From Neoechinorhynchus agilis (Eukaryota > Acanthocephala), in contig CM121342.1 of the NCBI GenBank assembly GCA_051530055.1, positions 186,001 to 250,000 of the forward strand: a DNA stretch of 64,000 nucleotides, read 5' to 3'. A model generated the notes under the pieces. The model saw only the letters and a program-made list of their open reading frames with translations. It had not been told where the DNA came from and searched no databases. Of this stretch, positions 53,957 through 63,947 are shown one piece after another. The translations under genes were made by a program, and so were the position numbers. Position 1 is the stretch's first letter, and each line of letters starts with the position of its first letter.

Positions 53957-54598
53957 TCAACTTTTGAAGCGTTTCTTCCAAATTAACGCAAAAAGGAAAG
54001 GCGAAAGGGGGTCACCCTGTTTAACGCCCCTACGAAAATATATGGGCCCCGACGGCTCAGATTTTGGGATATATATTCTTGTAAATGAGTCGGACAAGGA
54101 GTTTTGGACATATCTGGTCAAGTAGGATGGAATATCTTTCCTCCTGAGAGACTGGACAATCGCTTTGTGTTCCACACTATAAAACGCCGCCGTTATATCC
54201 AGTACCGCAAGCGCTATCTCCTTGCGGCTTGAACGACTGTTGCGCATCGCGCCACGTAAAATCATATTGTTCGCCAAGCACGCGGAACTGCTAAAGGCCG
54301 TCTGGCCTACGTCGAGACTGCATCGACGTCGGATCCGACTGAGCAATACTCTATGAAAAAGGCGCATGAGGCAAGATGCTATAGTGATAGGACGCCAGCA
54401 GTCCAACTTGCGCAGTTCGTTTGCGGACTTTCCAATCTTTGGAATAAGAATAGTCTTATTTTCTTTAAATTGAATCGGCGGAGACCCATTCTGCAGCGTC
54501 AGATTGAATAGAACCGTTACTAAAATGAGCGATTTATCGAAGGAAGATACCTTTCTAAGCGATAGACCATCGGGACCAGCGGAACTGGATCCCTTCAT
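53957..54598 (-). pseudogene. RT fingers and palm (first part) of E9
   Basis: This 213-residue frame reads KGSSSAGPDGLSLRKVSSFDKSL, NKTILIPKIGKSANEL, WRPITIASCLMRLFHRVLL, GQTAFSSSACLANN, motif A AVLDITAAFYSVEH and RRGVKQGDPLSPFLFALIW. YADD follows in the overlapping frame 53981-53721 (GHLVYADDILLIS), so one frame change separates motifs B and C. Motif A keeps its first Asp but has AFYSV where sisters have AFD. Confidence 0.78.
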
Positions 54599-54640
54599 AC
54601 CAGCTAAACTTTCTCGAACTTCCTCTACGGTAATCGACCT

Positions 54641-55048
54641 CTAGATTCTCTCCCACACTCCATTACATTCCTCATTGAAGTCAGACACATTGGAGTCGGA
54701 GTCTGCACCGTGTCGCCCCTCAAATACCTCACGGTAGTGGGAGAATGCCTCTCTGCCGCTAATCGCAAAAATCGCGTTCTTCTGTTCCCCCTTAAAGACA
54801 TTAGATGCTAATCTAGATGTGTTGGAGAAATATTGAGCACTGTTACGGCGTTTCATTACCAATTTATGCTGGAGTGAGTTTATCCCACGGTTACGCACGC
54901 AGGGATAACAGCCGGACCCGTCAAGCCATATGTTGAATACATGGTGTGCTACCAATTGTGACCTTATTTTTGCGCACGAGTCACTAGTGGGGCTGTGGAT
55001 ATTAAAATCACTGCTATAAGCTCTGAGGGAACGGCCAATTACAATCAC
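54641..55048 (-). pseudogene. Pre-RT module of E9
   Basis: The 135-residue frame reads GRSLRAYSSDFNIHSPTSD, HHVFNIWLDGSGCYPCVRNRG, KRRNSAQYFSNTSRLASNVFKGEQKNAIFAISGREAFSHYREVFEGRHG. It is the clearest copy of the conserved HVFNIW/YPCVR segment. It ends just before RT motif 0. Confidence 0.75.
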
Positions 55049-55690
55049 GAAATCATTGATAGTTTCAGTAGGATAGATCGGATAGATTGCTTAAACACGG
55101 ACGCGACGGACGGTACTTTTCTCACTGCAGGCGCGGAATCCCAATTTACGGTCGAGGAGGCATACGAGTTTCTGCACAGCGCAGCAGCTGCCCCTGGACT
55201 TCAACCAAGGTATAGGGCATTCTTGTCAAGTGAGAGGGTGTTCTTTCGTTTCCAAAACAGAATTAACACAAAATTGGTCGATGATTTTTGCACCCGATTC
55301 ACTAAATACATAGTAGGTACCAAAAGGGCTAGCCCCAACTTATCCGTTGCCAAAGAGAAGGGCCTCCGCATCGTGAAAATTAGGAAATCCTCCCATATGG
55401 CGTTGTCTGTCGTATCGTTTCACGTCTACAGAAACCCTTACCTTTATAGGAAGGTGGCGTCCGAAGTCGCGAATTTTGTAATTGGTTCGGTGGATAGATA
55501 TTTGACCTATAACTTTGAAGACGCTAATTTGAGCCTCGGCGAAATGATCGACGATTTGAAACGGGGGATATGTACCTCAGATGATCTGGTTTTTCGGGCA
55601 GCAGCGGAGCTTTACGGAGTAGATTTTGTCTTGCATAGTTCGACCAAGGACTTGGACTCAAGAGTAAGATGCCCGCTTGTGGCAAAATAA
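54995..55690 (+). CDS. OTU-like N-terminal segment of E10 (231 residues)
   Basis: Residues 1-16 or so overlap E9 sequence and are not native. FTVEEAYEFLHSAAAAPGL and RYRAFLSSERVFFRFQNRI follow. Residues 123-215 (GLRIVKIRKSSHMALSVVSFHVYRNPYLYRKV...DLVFRAAAELYGVDFVLHS) resemble an OTU-type protease fold. The residue at the expected catalytic Cys position is Met135. The same region in E3 has Gln and in E8 has Met. The frame stops just before the HVFNIW-type module, which continues in another frame. Confidence 0.55.
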   Translation: MDIKITAISSEGTANYNHEIIDSFSRIDRIDCLNTDATDGTFLTAGAESQFTVEEAYEFLHSAAAAPGLQPRYRAFLSSERVFFRFQNRINTKLVDDFCTRFTKYIVGTKRASPNLSVAKEKGLRIVKIRKSSHMALSVVSFHVYRNPYLYRKVASEVANFVIGSVDRYLTYNFEDANLSLGEMIDDLKRGICTSDDLVFRAAAELYGVDFVLHSSTKDLDSRVRCPLVAK

Positions 55691-57125
55691 GTTTTCAACA
55701 TCTGGACCGATCAGTCCGGTTGCTACCCCTGTGCTCGATCTCGAGGGCTTAATAAGTACGCGCAGAGAGCCATCCTTAGAAGGAGATATCGCGCAATGTA
55801 TTTCTCGAATACATCCCGGCTGGCCAATAGGATATTTAGAGATACCGCCAGGGAAGGGGAGTTTTCAGTTGGCAGAGAGGAGGCTGTCCAATATTTCAAG
55901 GACCTTTTTGAGGATTCAAGCGATATTGCTCCCTGGCAATTCTTCAGAACTACGCAGTAGACTCTGGAAGGCAATAACAGTAGAAGAGGTTCGTCAGTCA
56001 TTAAGGGGAATGAAAGGATCTAGTTCGGCGGGTCCCGACGGAATAAGTTTGCGTAAACTTGCGTCCTTTCACAAAAGTTTAACTCTTACTACTCTTCTCT
56101 TCAACCTAGCGCTACAAAATGGAGGTCCTCCTACCCAATGGAGGGAGAGCAAAACTCTCCTAATACCTAAGACTGGAAAATCTGCCCAACAACTAGGGAC
56201 GCTAGAAAATTGGAGGCCCATAACAATTGCATCTGGCTTACTGAGGCTTCTCCATCGAATATTACTACAACGACTAACGGCGGTATGCACCCTGGATGGG
56301 GGTCAGACTGTAGGTAGCGGGTCGGCCTGCCTGGTCAACAATATCATTCTTAAGGGGGCACTTCGACAATGCCGGGCAAAGCGTGTTGGGGTGGCAGTCG
56401 CTGTACTGGATGTGTCTAGTGCATTCGATAAGGTAAGTCATAGCGCAGTAATGCGTGAGTTAGCCCATCAGGATGTGCCCGAGTACCTCAAGAGATACAT
56501 TAGTAATTCATTCAGAGAGGCTTTTACGCGACTGCAGTTCCCAAACGCAAAACAGTCTGAAAGGATTTTCTTCAAGCGAGGAGTTAAACAAGGTGACCCT
56601 TTATCTCCGTTTTTATTCTCCCTCTCTTTAAAGCAACCACTTAGAGAGGTAAAGAAGCTTAATAATGACCTTGAAATTGACGGATATCGAATCAGCCATT
56701 TAACATATGCAGACGATCTTCTAATGTTTAGTAAGTCACCCGCGGACCTCCAACGTAAGCTTGATGTTGCTGAGGCTGCATTGCGGAATGTGGGTTTGTC
56801 TTTTAATCCTACCAAATGCGTTTCCTATAGCCACCATTTTAATGGCGGTTCGTTAATTGTCGACGCAAAACCAGTGGTAAGCATTTCGGGCGTCCAAGTT
56901 CGCACGGTAGTAGACGGAGACAATATCAATTATTTAGGCGGAAAACCTTGGTCGGCGTTCAATCAACAGGAGGTGAGGGATAGGATAGAAAGGGCTTTTA
57001 GCTTGACCAAAGAGGCAGGCTTGTCCCCCACTCAGGCAGCACATTTACTCAACGACTATTTTATGCCGTCGATTATCTCACAACTAGCAATTACACTAGA
57101 AATGAGCGCCACGTCACTGAGGTAA
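55677..57125 (+). CDS. R2-like reverse transcriptase of E10 (482-residue frame)
   Basis: The first 95 or so residues are out of register (the native frame there reads CYPCARSRGLN and AMYFSNTSRLAN). From LWKAITVEEVRQSLRGMKGSSSAGPDG (97-122) the RT is continuous: LLIPKTGKSA, NWRPITIASGLLRLLHRILL, GQTVGSGSACL, motif A AVLDVSSAFDKV (Asp245), GVKQGDPLSPFLF and HLTYADDLLMF (YADD 344-347). Next come LSFNPTKCVSYSH, NYLGGKPW and SPTQAAHLLNDYFMP. A TAA follows SATSLR at a place where sisters continue RIDELW. All RT catalytic residues are present. Confidence 0.85.
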   Translation: MWQNKFSTSGPISPVATPVLDLEGLISTRREPSLEGDIAQCISRIHPGWPIGYLEIPPGKGSFQLAERRLSNISRTFLRIQAILLPGNSSELRSRLWKAITVEEVRQSLRGMKGSSSAGPDGISLRKLASFHKSLTLTTLLFNLALQNGGPPTQWRESKTLLIPKTGKSAQQLGTLENWRPITIASGLLRLLHRILLQRLTAVCTLDGGQTVGSGSACLVNNIILKGALRQCRAKRVGVAVAVLDVSSAFDKVSHSAVMRELAHQDVPEYLKRYISNSFREAFTRLQFPNAKQSERIFFKRGVKQGDPLSPFLFSLSLKQPLREVKKLNNDLEIDGYRISHLTYADDLLMFSKSPADLQRKLDVAEAALRNVGLSFNPTKCVSYSHHFNGGSLIVDAKPVVSISGVQVRTVVDGDNINYLGGKPWSAFNQQEVRDRIERAFSLTKEAGLSPTQAAHLLNDYFMPSIISQLAITLEMSATSLR

Positions 57126-57134
57126 ATCGATGAT

Positions 57135-58274
57135 ATGTGGCGAACCCGTATTAAAAAGTTGTTGTACTTGCCAAGGTACTTCAATGACGGGTTAGTGTAC
57201 TTACCACTAAGAATGGGCGGACTTGGAATAAAATCCATTTTAAGAGAGGTCTGTTGTGCCCGCCTGGCTGCTCTGAGATGCGCAGAACTGAGGCTACTGA
57301 AACTTAGCAGTTCAGTTGTCGGGCAGGCAGTCAGTTTTAAAGATTTAAATTGTGGAAATTCTGATGATTTTAATGAGTTTAATGTCTTAGAGAATTTTAA
57401 CGTTTTAATGCATTTTAAGTTCAGCTCTTTGGTGGAGCAATTTGGTAAATCCCTCGTTTTACTTTCTAAAAAGTTTGCAGAGGGTGGAGCGAATGCCGAG
57501 TTTGCTCGTCAATGGGAACGAGCAAAGACGCAGGCTAACGGCCACAAAGCATTTATAAATGGGTATGTAGATTCTAATCAGCTTTCAATTAGGTACAGAC
57601 AGGATAGACACAGGCAGTTTACGGAGCTGGTCAAGATGCGAGTTGAACTTCTAGAGGTGGGTCCCGTTTTTGCAAGGATGCCGAGTGAGAGGCTGAAAAC
57701 TTGCCGCAGTTGCAATTATGAGAGTGAAACTTGCTTGCACGTATTGAATGCTTGCGAGTTCTTGACGGACGCCATGGTCAAGCGACACAACGATGTTCAA
57801 AGATGCTTCGAAACAGCAATTAATCGATCTTACCAAGATAGTGATACAAGCACATCAGGCAAAGGTGGTGGTTTTACCGTCGATAACAATAACCACATAT
57901 TCGACGATGGTGGAAACCTTCACAAGCCAGACTTGCTTGTAAAAGAGGATAGTAGCGGCCGAATTTACATTGTCGATATAGCTGTCTACTATGAGACCTC
58001 TTTGGAACGAGCAGCAAGTATCGGAAAGGAAAATAAAAAGAAGTACGAAACAATACGATCAGCGGTTGCCAAAAAATATAACTGCACAGTTAGCAGCGTA
58101 AAAACGGTAGGTTTACCCGTTAAATCCAGAGGTACTTATTCTCCCTTCCTTTTAAATCGGTTGGCAATCTTCAAATTAACAAGGGATGCCGCGATCAAGA
58201 TGGCTAATGCAGCGGCAAAAGGAAGTATCAGGATCTTCCACAACTTTATGGAAAGAAGAAGAAATGAACTGTGA
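57135..58274 (+). CDS. Thumb end and restriction-like endonuclease of E10 (379 residues)
   Basis: It starts MWRTRIKKLLYLPRYFNDG, directly after the stop that ends the RT frame, in the same register. YLPLRMGGLGIKS, QLSIRYRQDRHRQFTELVKMRVELLEVG (149-176) and the cysteine motif C190-x2-C193-x8-H202-x4-C207 follow. HIFDDGGNLHKPDLLV (P265, D266) and YIVDIAVYYETSLERA (D281) form the nuclease core, and KTVGLPVKSRGTYSPFLLNRLAIFKL and ANAAAKGSIRIFHNFMERRR end it. In R2 this region binds and nicks the 28S site. The RLE looks complete. Confidence 0.87.
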   Translation: MWRTRIKKLLYLPRYFNDGLVYLPLRMGGLGIKSILREVCCARLAALRCAELRLLKLSSSVVGQAVSFKDLNCGNSDDFNEFNVLENFNVLMHFKFSSLVEQFGKSLVLLSKKFAEGGANAEFARQWERAKTQANGHKAFINGYVDSNQLSIRYRQDRHRQFTELVKMRVELLEVGPVFARMPSERLKTCRSCNYESETCLHVLNACEFLTDAMVKRHNDVQRCFETAINRSYQDSDTSTSGKGGGFTVDNNNHIFDDGGNLHKPDLLVKEDSSGRIYIVDIAVYYETSLERAASIGKENKKKYETIRSAVAKKYNCTVSSVKTVGLPVKSRGTYSPFLLNRLAIFKLTRDAAIKMANAAAKGSIRIFHNFMERRRNEL

Positions 58275-58410
58275 AAGATTCTTAAAGGAATGCAACGAAT
58301 GCAAATAATCACAACTATATGAATCAATCAGTCAATCAAACCAAACTATGGACAATAATTGAATTGATTAATAACACCTGTAAATCAAGCTCCATAATAA
58401 ACCGAGTCCC

Positions 58411-58442
<32 letters not shown>

Positions 58443-58926
58443 TGCATGAATGGATTATTGAGATTCCTACTGTCTATGTCTGCAGCCTAGCGAAACCACA
58501 GCCAAGGGAACGGGCTCGGAGAGTAACAGCGGGGAAAGAAGACCCTGTTGATCTTGACTCCAGTCAGTCTCTGTGAAGAAACATGATGGGCGTAGAATAG
58601 GTGGGAAGCCGCGCCGGTGAAATACCCCTACCATCATTGTTTCTTTACTTACTCAGTGATTCAGGTAGCGTTAATTCGCTAATTGCGATATATAATCCTT
58701 TCTTTAGTGTCGAAGGAGTGTCTGGTCTGAGAACACAGACTGATTGGGAGTTTGACTGGGGCGGTACATCTGTTAAAACCTAACGCAGGTGTCCTAAGGC
58801 AATCTCAGCGTGGACAGAAACCTCGCATAGAGCGAAAGGGCAAAAGATTGCTTGATCTTGATTTTCAGTACGAATAAAGACAATGAAAGTTTGGCTTGTC
58901 GATCCTTTTGAATTTTACGAGTTTTA

Positions 58927-58973
<47 letters not shown>

Positions 58974-59077
58974 GGCCAAGCGTCCACAGCGACGTCGCTT
59001 TTTGATCCTTCGATGTTGGCTCTTCCTATCATTGGGATGCAAAAGTCCCATAGCGTTGGATTGTTCACCCATTAATA

Positions 59078-59115
<38 letters not shown>

Positions 59116-59578
59116 TAGTTGTACCCTACTGTTGAGCTGGTTGTTGTAATAGCAATCTTGCTAAGTACGAGAGGAACCGCAGGTTTGGACATCAGGTACA
59201 CGCACTCGGTCGAGAGGCCGATGGTGCGAAGCTTCGTCCGCAGGATTACGACTGAACGCCTCTAAGTCGGAAGCCTCCCTAGGAGCAACAACACTAATGC
59301 GCACTAGGCGGTCTGGATTTTTTACAAATGCGAGAACGAGCGAAGTTTTCCACGCGGAAATTACGTTTCTTCTCGACGATTTATCCGCCAGCGGCGACTT
59401 TATCATCTGCGCTCAGTGTCTACCTATAAAATGAATTGACCAGCGTAGTTGGCAGCCGTGTTTAATATCTCGCTGTACTTGTGCGTTAAATCATTTGCAG
59501 ACGACTTAATTCTCGGTAAACGTCTCGTAAATAGTAGAGTAGCCACCAAACTGCGAACTATTGAGACTTATGGTTTTA
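58411..59578 (+). rRNA. 28S rRNA 3' portion downstream of the R2 insertion
   Basis: From tagccaaatgcctcgtcatc it runs through ccagtcagtctctgtgaaga, ggataactggcttgtggcgg and the sarcin-ricin loop (agtacgagaggaacc, 59164-59178). It ends near agtagagtagcc...ttgagactta (59530-59570). The length and order of conserved blocks fit an intact 28S 3' end. Because E10 occupies the R2 site, this 28S gene would be non-functional. The 3' end is set by comparison with known 28S termini and is good to about 15 bp. Confidence 0.92.
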
Positions 59579-59858
59579 ACCGGGGTATTTGTGTGCTAAA
59601 GACACACGTCACCCATCCATATACCCCGAGTGACGCAATAGTGCACAGACTTGATAGAAAATGCTTCAGAAATGACAACGCCTATGCTTCAAAGTACGAA
59701 ACTTCTTATGCTGTGACGACTATGATGGTCCGATCAACAACCTTGAAGTAGGATGGCGCGGTCGAGAAGCATATGATGTGTGCTATTACGTGATAATAGG
59801 TGGATATCCGGGGTGAAACTTAAAGTCTCGTGACGTAAGCAATGTAAATGTGTTGAAC

Positions 59859-59885
59859 GGGGTTCAAAACCTGGGTATATATATG
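59859..59885 (+). promoter_or_regulatory. Candidate Pol I spacer promoter 1
   Basis: The 20-mer ggttcaaaacctgggtatat occurs here, at 60257 and (as gggttcaaaacctgggtata) upstream of 18S. Similar sequence at the gene promoter and in spacer duplicates is the usual layout of Pol I spacer promoters. Confidence 0.45.
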
Positions 59886-60256
59886 AGGGACACCCTCAAT
59901 CGGGGTCCCTCTCAAGGCAAAGCATAGGACAGGCTATGCAAGGTTGTGCTAGACGGTGACGTCATTGATAGCTCTCTGAGCGCGACAGAGAAGCATGTGG
60001 CATAAAAAGGGTTCATGCTGGTGTGACATAATTGAACGCTCGATGAGCTGGGCCGAGAATCGTGCGGTATAAAAAGGTTCATGTTGTTGACCTAATTGAA
60101 AGCTCTCTTAACACGGCAGAGAAGCAAGAGGTGTCAGGTATGTTACGTAAGCAAGGTTGGCAAAAATGTCGAATATTGACATATACACGGAAGAAAAATA
60201 TTCAAAATTGAGAAAATGCTAAGTCTTATGACGTAAGCAATGTAAATGTGTTGAAC

Positions 60257-60283
60257 GGGGTTCAAAACCTGGGTATATATTAG
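60257..60283 (+). promoter_or_regulatory. Candidate Pol I spacer promoter 2
   Basis: Second copy of ggttcaaaacctgggtatat, followed by attagggacaccctc, in the duplicated spacer block. Confidence 0.45.
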
Positions 60284-60479
60284 GGACACCCTCCATCGGG
60301 GTCCCTCTCAAGGCAAAGCATAGGACAGGCTATGCAAGGTTGTGCTAAACGGTGACGTCATTGATAGCTCTCTGAGCGCGACAGAGAAGCATGTGGCATA
60401 AAAAGGGTTCATGCTGGTGTGACATCATTGAACGCTCTATGAGCTGGGAAGAGAATCGTGAGGTATAAAAAGGTTCATG

Positions 60480-61190
60480 TTGTTGACCTAATTGATAGCT
60501 CTCTGAGAACGACAGAGAAGCATGTTGTAAAAAGGGTTCATGATTATGTGACGTAATTGAAAGGTCTGTGAGCTGGTCCGAGGAACGTGCGGTGCAGAAA
60601 GGTTCATGTTGTTGACCTTATTGATAGCTCTCTGAGAACGACAGAGAAGCATGTGGTAAAAAGGGTTCATGATTATGTGACGTAATTGAAAGGTCTGTGA
60701 GCTGGTCCGAGAAAGGTGCGGTGCAAAAAGGTTCATGTTGTTGACCTAATTGATAGCTCTCTGTTGATAGCTCTCTCTGAGAACGACAGAGAAGCATGCG
60801 GGTAAAAAGGGTTCATGATTATGTGACGTAATTGAACGCTCTATGAGCTGGTCAGAGGAACGTGCGGTGCAGAAAGGTTCATGTTGTTGACCTAATTGAT
60901 AGCTCTCTGAGAACGACAGAGAAGCATGTGGTAAAAAGGGTTCATGATTATGTGACGTAATTGAAAGGTCTGTGAGCTGGTCCGAGAAAGGTGCGGTGCA
61001 AAAAGGTTCATGGTGTTGACCTAATTGATAGCTCTCTGAGAACGACAGAGAAGCATGTGGTAAAAAGGGTTCATGATGGTGTGACGTAATTGAAAGCTCT
61101 ATGAGCTGGTCCGAGCAGCCTGTGGTGCAAAAAGGTTCACGTTGTTGACCTAATTGATAGCTCTCTGAGCGCGACAGAGAAGCGTGTGGC
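60480..61190. repeat. IGS tandem repeats, about 129 bp, six copies
   Basis: gttgacctaattgatagctc recurs at about 60480, 60609, 60738, 60883, 61013 and 61142. Each unit consists of two related halves of about 64 bp (gttcatg...taattga...ctctgag...). The halves contain ctctctgag and cgacagagaag, which can pair as a short hairpin. One unit has an extra 14 bp (60757-60775). Position upstream of the gene promoter suggests enhancer-type repeats. Confidence 0.88.
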
Positions 61191-61580
61191 ATTAACATAT
61201 CGATGTCAATCTATCAATCAATTCATTGATATTGTGTTTGTGATTGATTTAAATTGGTGGCAGTTAAAACTGTTAGTTGGCGCTAGCGGTTTATAGGCCA
61301 CATTATTGGATTGATGTGATTACGGAATGCTTACTTAGATGTTGTTGAACTCTAAGTAGCTGGTGGTTGGGCTGTAAATATTGGCGGAAATGCCACTTGA
61401 TGGCGTTATGTGATCGTGGAAAATTATCTGACCTACGGGTCAGTTAGAACTATTGTTTACTCATATAAATGGCGTAAACGGTTGTTGAATATCCTTCTTG
61501 GTTAAAGCTGAGATATTTTGTGTTTCGGTTCGAAACCGAAACTGTGCCTTTGCGAACGTTGTATCACCTGTTTTTTGTAA

Positions 61581-61608
61581 CAGGGTTCAAAACCTGGGTA
61601 TACATGAG
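61581..61608 (+). promoter_or_regulatory. Candidate Pol I gene promoter
   Basis: cagggttcaaaacctgggta followed by tacatgag shares at least 20 bp with the two spacer copies and lies about 490 bp upstream of 18S. Inference from position and repetition. Confidence 0.5.
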
Positions 61609-62090
61609 ATGGCTGCTCCGTCTGCCGTCGTTTCGCCGATGGCTGCATTGGCTTTTGCTATGCTGAGTATTATATTTGGTAATGTAAACCGTGATGTGGT
61701 GCTTGCTTAATTGTCTCGTCTAATTAAGACGAAATAGCCATTGTGCTACGATGTATTGACATTAGAGTTGAAGTTAACCAATGGTTGATTTCTCGGTGGA
61801 GCTTTGTTGATATTGGAAATAATTACGTCACATAAGATGATGTTAATTATTGGCTGATGATTATTGGTTTTAACAATCAAAATTAAATTCAAGTTAGTTG
61901 TTGTTGGACATAAGATCCGCGACAACTAGAAGCATTGTCGGGAAAAGTATCAGTGGGGGTTGTTATTATTCGACCTCCACTAGATTGTGGACGGTAGCAA
62001 TCACGTTAGTTTTTGTTACCACGATTTGGTTCACGGATGCACTATTGCTAAAATAGCAAGTGCGATTTAAGTGTAGTGATGAATGGTTGA
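61609..62090 (+). other. 5' external transcribed spacer
   Basis: Unique AT-rich sequence between the candidate promoter and the 18S 5' end. No coding frame of note. Confidence 0.65.
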
Positions 62091-63761
62091 TATCTGGTTG
62101 ATCGTGCAAGTAATTATATGCTCGTCTCAAAGATTAAGCCATGCATGTGCAAGTTCATACTTCATACGGTTGAAACCGCGAATGGCTCATTAAATAAGTC
62201 ATGGTTTATTGGATCATGCGAATCAGATATGGATAACTGTGGAAAATCTAGAGCTAATACATGCCACGTAGCTTCGACTTGCGGAGAAGTGCTTTTATTA
62301 GATCAAAGCCAATGACGTCTTAGGGCGTCAGATTGTGCTGACTCTGGGTAAAGTATGCTGATTGCATTGCCTTATTAGGCAGGCGACGTGTCTTCCCTAT
62401 CAACTATCGTTGGTAGTTTATACGACTACCATGGTCGTAACGGGTAAGGGGGAATCAAGGTTCGATTCCGGAGAGAGAGCATGAGAAACGGCTGTCACAT
62501 CCAAGGAAGGCAGCAGGCGCGCAAATTACCCAATCCCAGATTGGGGAGGTAGTGACGAAAAATAACGATGCCGTAATCTTCGGATTCGGCAATTGGAACG
62601 AGAACAATCAAAATCCTTTATCGAGGATCGATTGGAGGGCAAGTTCTGGTGCCAGCAGCCGCGGTAATTCCAGCTCGAATAACGTATGTTAAATTTGCTG
62701 CGGTTAAAAAGCTCGTAGTGGGGAGTCAGGAGATGAACTGTGCGCTGTCATGTCATAAAATGACGTGTATAGCATTGCACCAGATTCACTTCTTTAATTT
62801 CGCTGCTCCTGCGTCGTCGAAGACCCAATTAAGTTTGGGAGGCGCACTTTAAAGGGAAGGTGATTAACTACTTTGAGAAAATTAGCGTGCTTAACGCAAG
62901 CGACTTGCTTGAATACTGTTGCATGGAATAATGAGATAGGACCTTGGTTCTGTTTCGTTGGTTTCCGGAAGCCGAGGTAATGATTGATAGGGATAAACGT
63001 GGGCATTCGTATTGTGGTGTTAGAGGTGAAATTCGATGATCACCGCAGGACGTACAACTGCGAAAGCATTTGCCAAGAATGTTTTCATTAATCAAGAACG
63101 AAAGTTAGAGTTTCGAAGACGATTAGATACCGTCCTAGTTCTAACTATAACCTATGCCAACTGGGCATCTGGCGCTTGCAACAACAAAGCATCGCCAGGC
63201 ACCCCGCGGGAAACCAAAGTTATTGGGTTCCGGGGGGAGTATGGTTGCAAAATCGAAACTTAAAGGAATTGACGGAGGGGCACACCAGAAGTGGAGCCTG
63301 CGGCTCAATTTGACTCAACGCACGAAAACTTACTCGGTCCGAACACCGTGAGGATTGACAGGTTGACAGCTCTTTCTTGATTCGGTGGGTGGTGGTGCAT
63401 GGCCGTTCGTAGTTGGTGGAGTGATTTGTCTGGTTTATTCCGATAACGAACGAGACTCTAGCCTATTAATTGGTGTGACGAGCAAGCCCTCATATCATTC
63501 TTGTTATTGAGTGGTAACGCCGTCAAAACGCTTCTTAGAGGGACAAGTGTCGTGAGGCACTCGAAGTTGAGCAATAACAGGTCGGTGATGCCCTTAGATG
63601 TTCGGGGCTGCACGCGCGCTACAATGGAGGCTTCAAAAGGCATTCCTGTTTCGAAAGGAACAGGGAATCATAAATGGCCTTCACGATTGGGATCGGAGAT
63701 TGTAATTATTCTTCGTGAAAGAGGAATTCCTAGTAAGCGCGAATCATTATTTCGCGTTGAC

Positions 63762-63805
<44 letters not shown>

Positions 63806-63891
63806 CGAATGGTTTAGTGAGGTTTTCGGATAGATTGCATGGTGCCACAAGTGCAACTGCGAAATCTAAAAGTTTACCGAACTTAACCATT

Positions 63892-63947
<56 letters not shown>

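Larger units (their letters stand above)
52605..55045 (-). mobile_element. R2-like LINE E9 inserted at the 28S R2 site, 5'-truncated
   Basis: The minus strand begins in the OTU-like tail (RSLRAYSSDFNIHS, about 55030) and then shows HVFNIW...CYPCVRNRG, the pre-RT linker, RT, thumb and RLE. The 3' end aataaaccgcgtccc joins 28S tagccaaatg at 52604. Stops separate the frames 55048-54641, 54598-53957, 53981-53721, 53724-53533 and 53328-52681. At its 5' edge it meets E10 in opposite orientation. Confidence 0.9.
55046..58410 (+). mobile_element. R2-like LINE E10 at the 28S R2 site, most complete copy
   Basis: It carries an OTU-like region (55360-55640), YPC module (55700-55760 in another frame), complete RT (55970-56830), thumb (57030-57220) and complete RLE (57560-58270). 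The 3' UTR ends aataaaccgagtccc, directly followed by 28S tagccaaatg at 58411. The N-terminal zinc fingers are missing because the element is 5'-truncated against E9. Two frame changes and one stop interrupt it. Its 3' tail is nearly the same as that of E9, so they are the same subfamily. Confidence 0.92.
59822..60470. repeat. Duplicated spacer block of about 240 bp
   Basis: gacgtaagcaatgtaaatgt, gggacaccctc...ggggtccctctcaagg, caaagcataggacaggctat and cggtgacgtcattgatagct occur in the same order in 59822-60050 and 60227-60470, with a few differences. gggacaccc...ggggtccc can form a hairpin. Confidence 0.88.
59579..61580 (+). other. rDNA intergenic spacer (external and non-transcribed)
   Basis: It lies between the 28S end and the candidate gene promoter. 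It holds two ~240-bp duplicated blocks, each with a promoter-like element (59822-60050 and 60227-60470), then ~129-bp repeats (60080-61190), then unique sequence. Frames here come from the repeats. Confidence 0.88.

Noticed and set aside
60488-61198. Minus-strand frames of 82 and 150 residues with repeated peptide text
   Set aside because: They are translations of the ~129-bp IGS repeats and have no codon-level signal.
62118-63764. Short frames across 18S
   Set aside because: They overlap rRNA with universally conserved blocks and are not coding.
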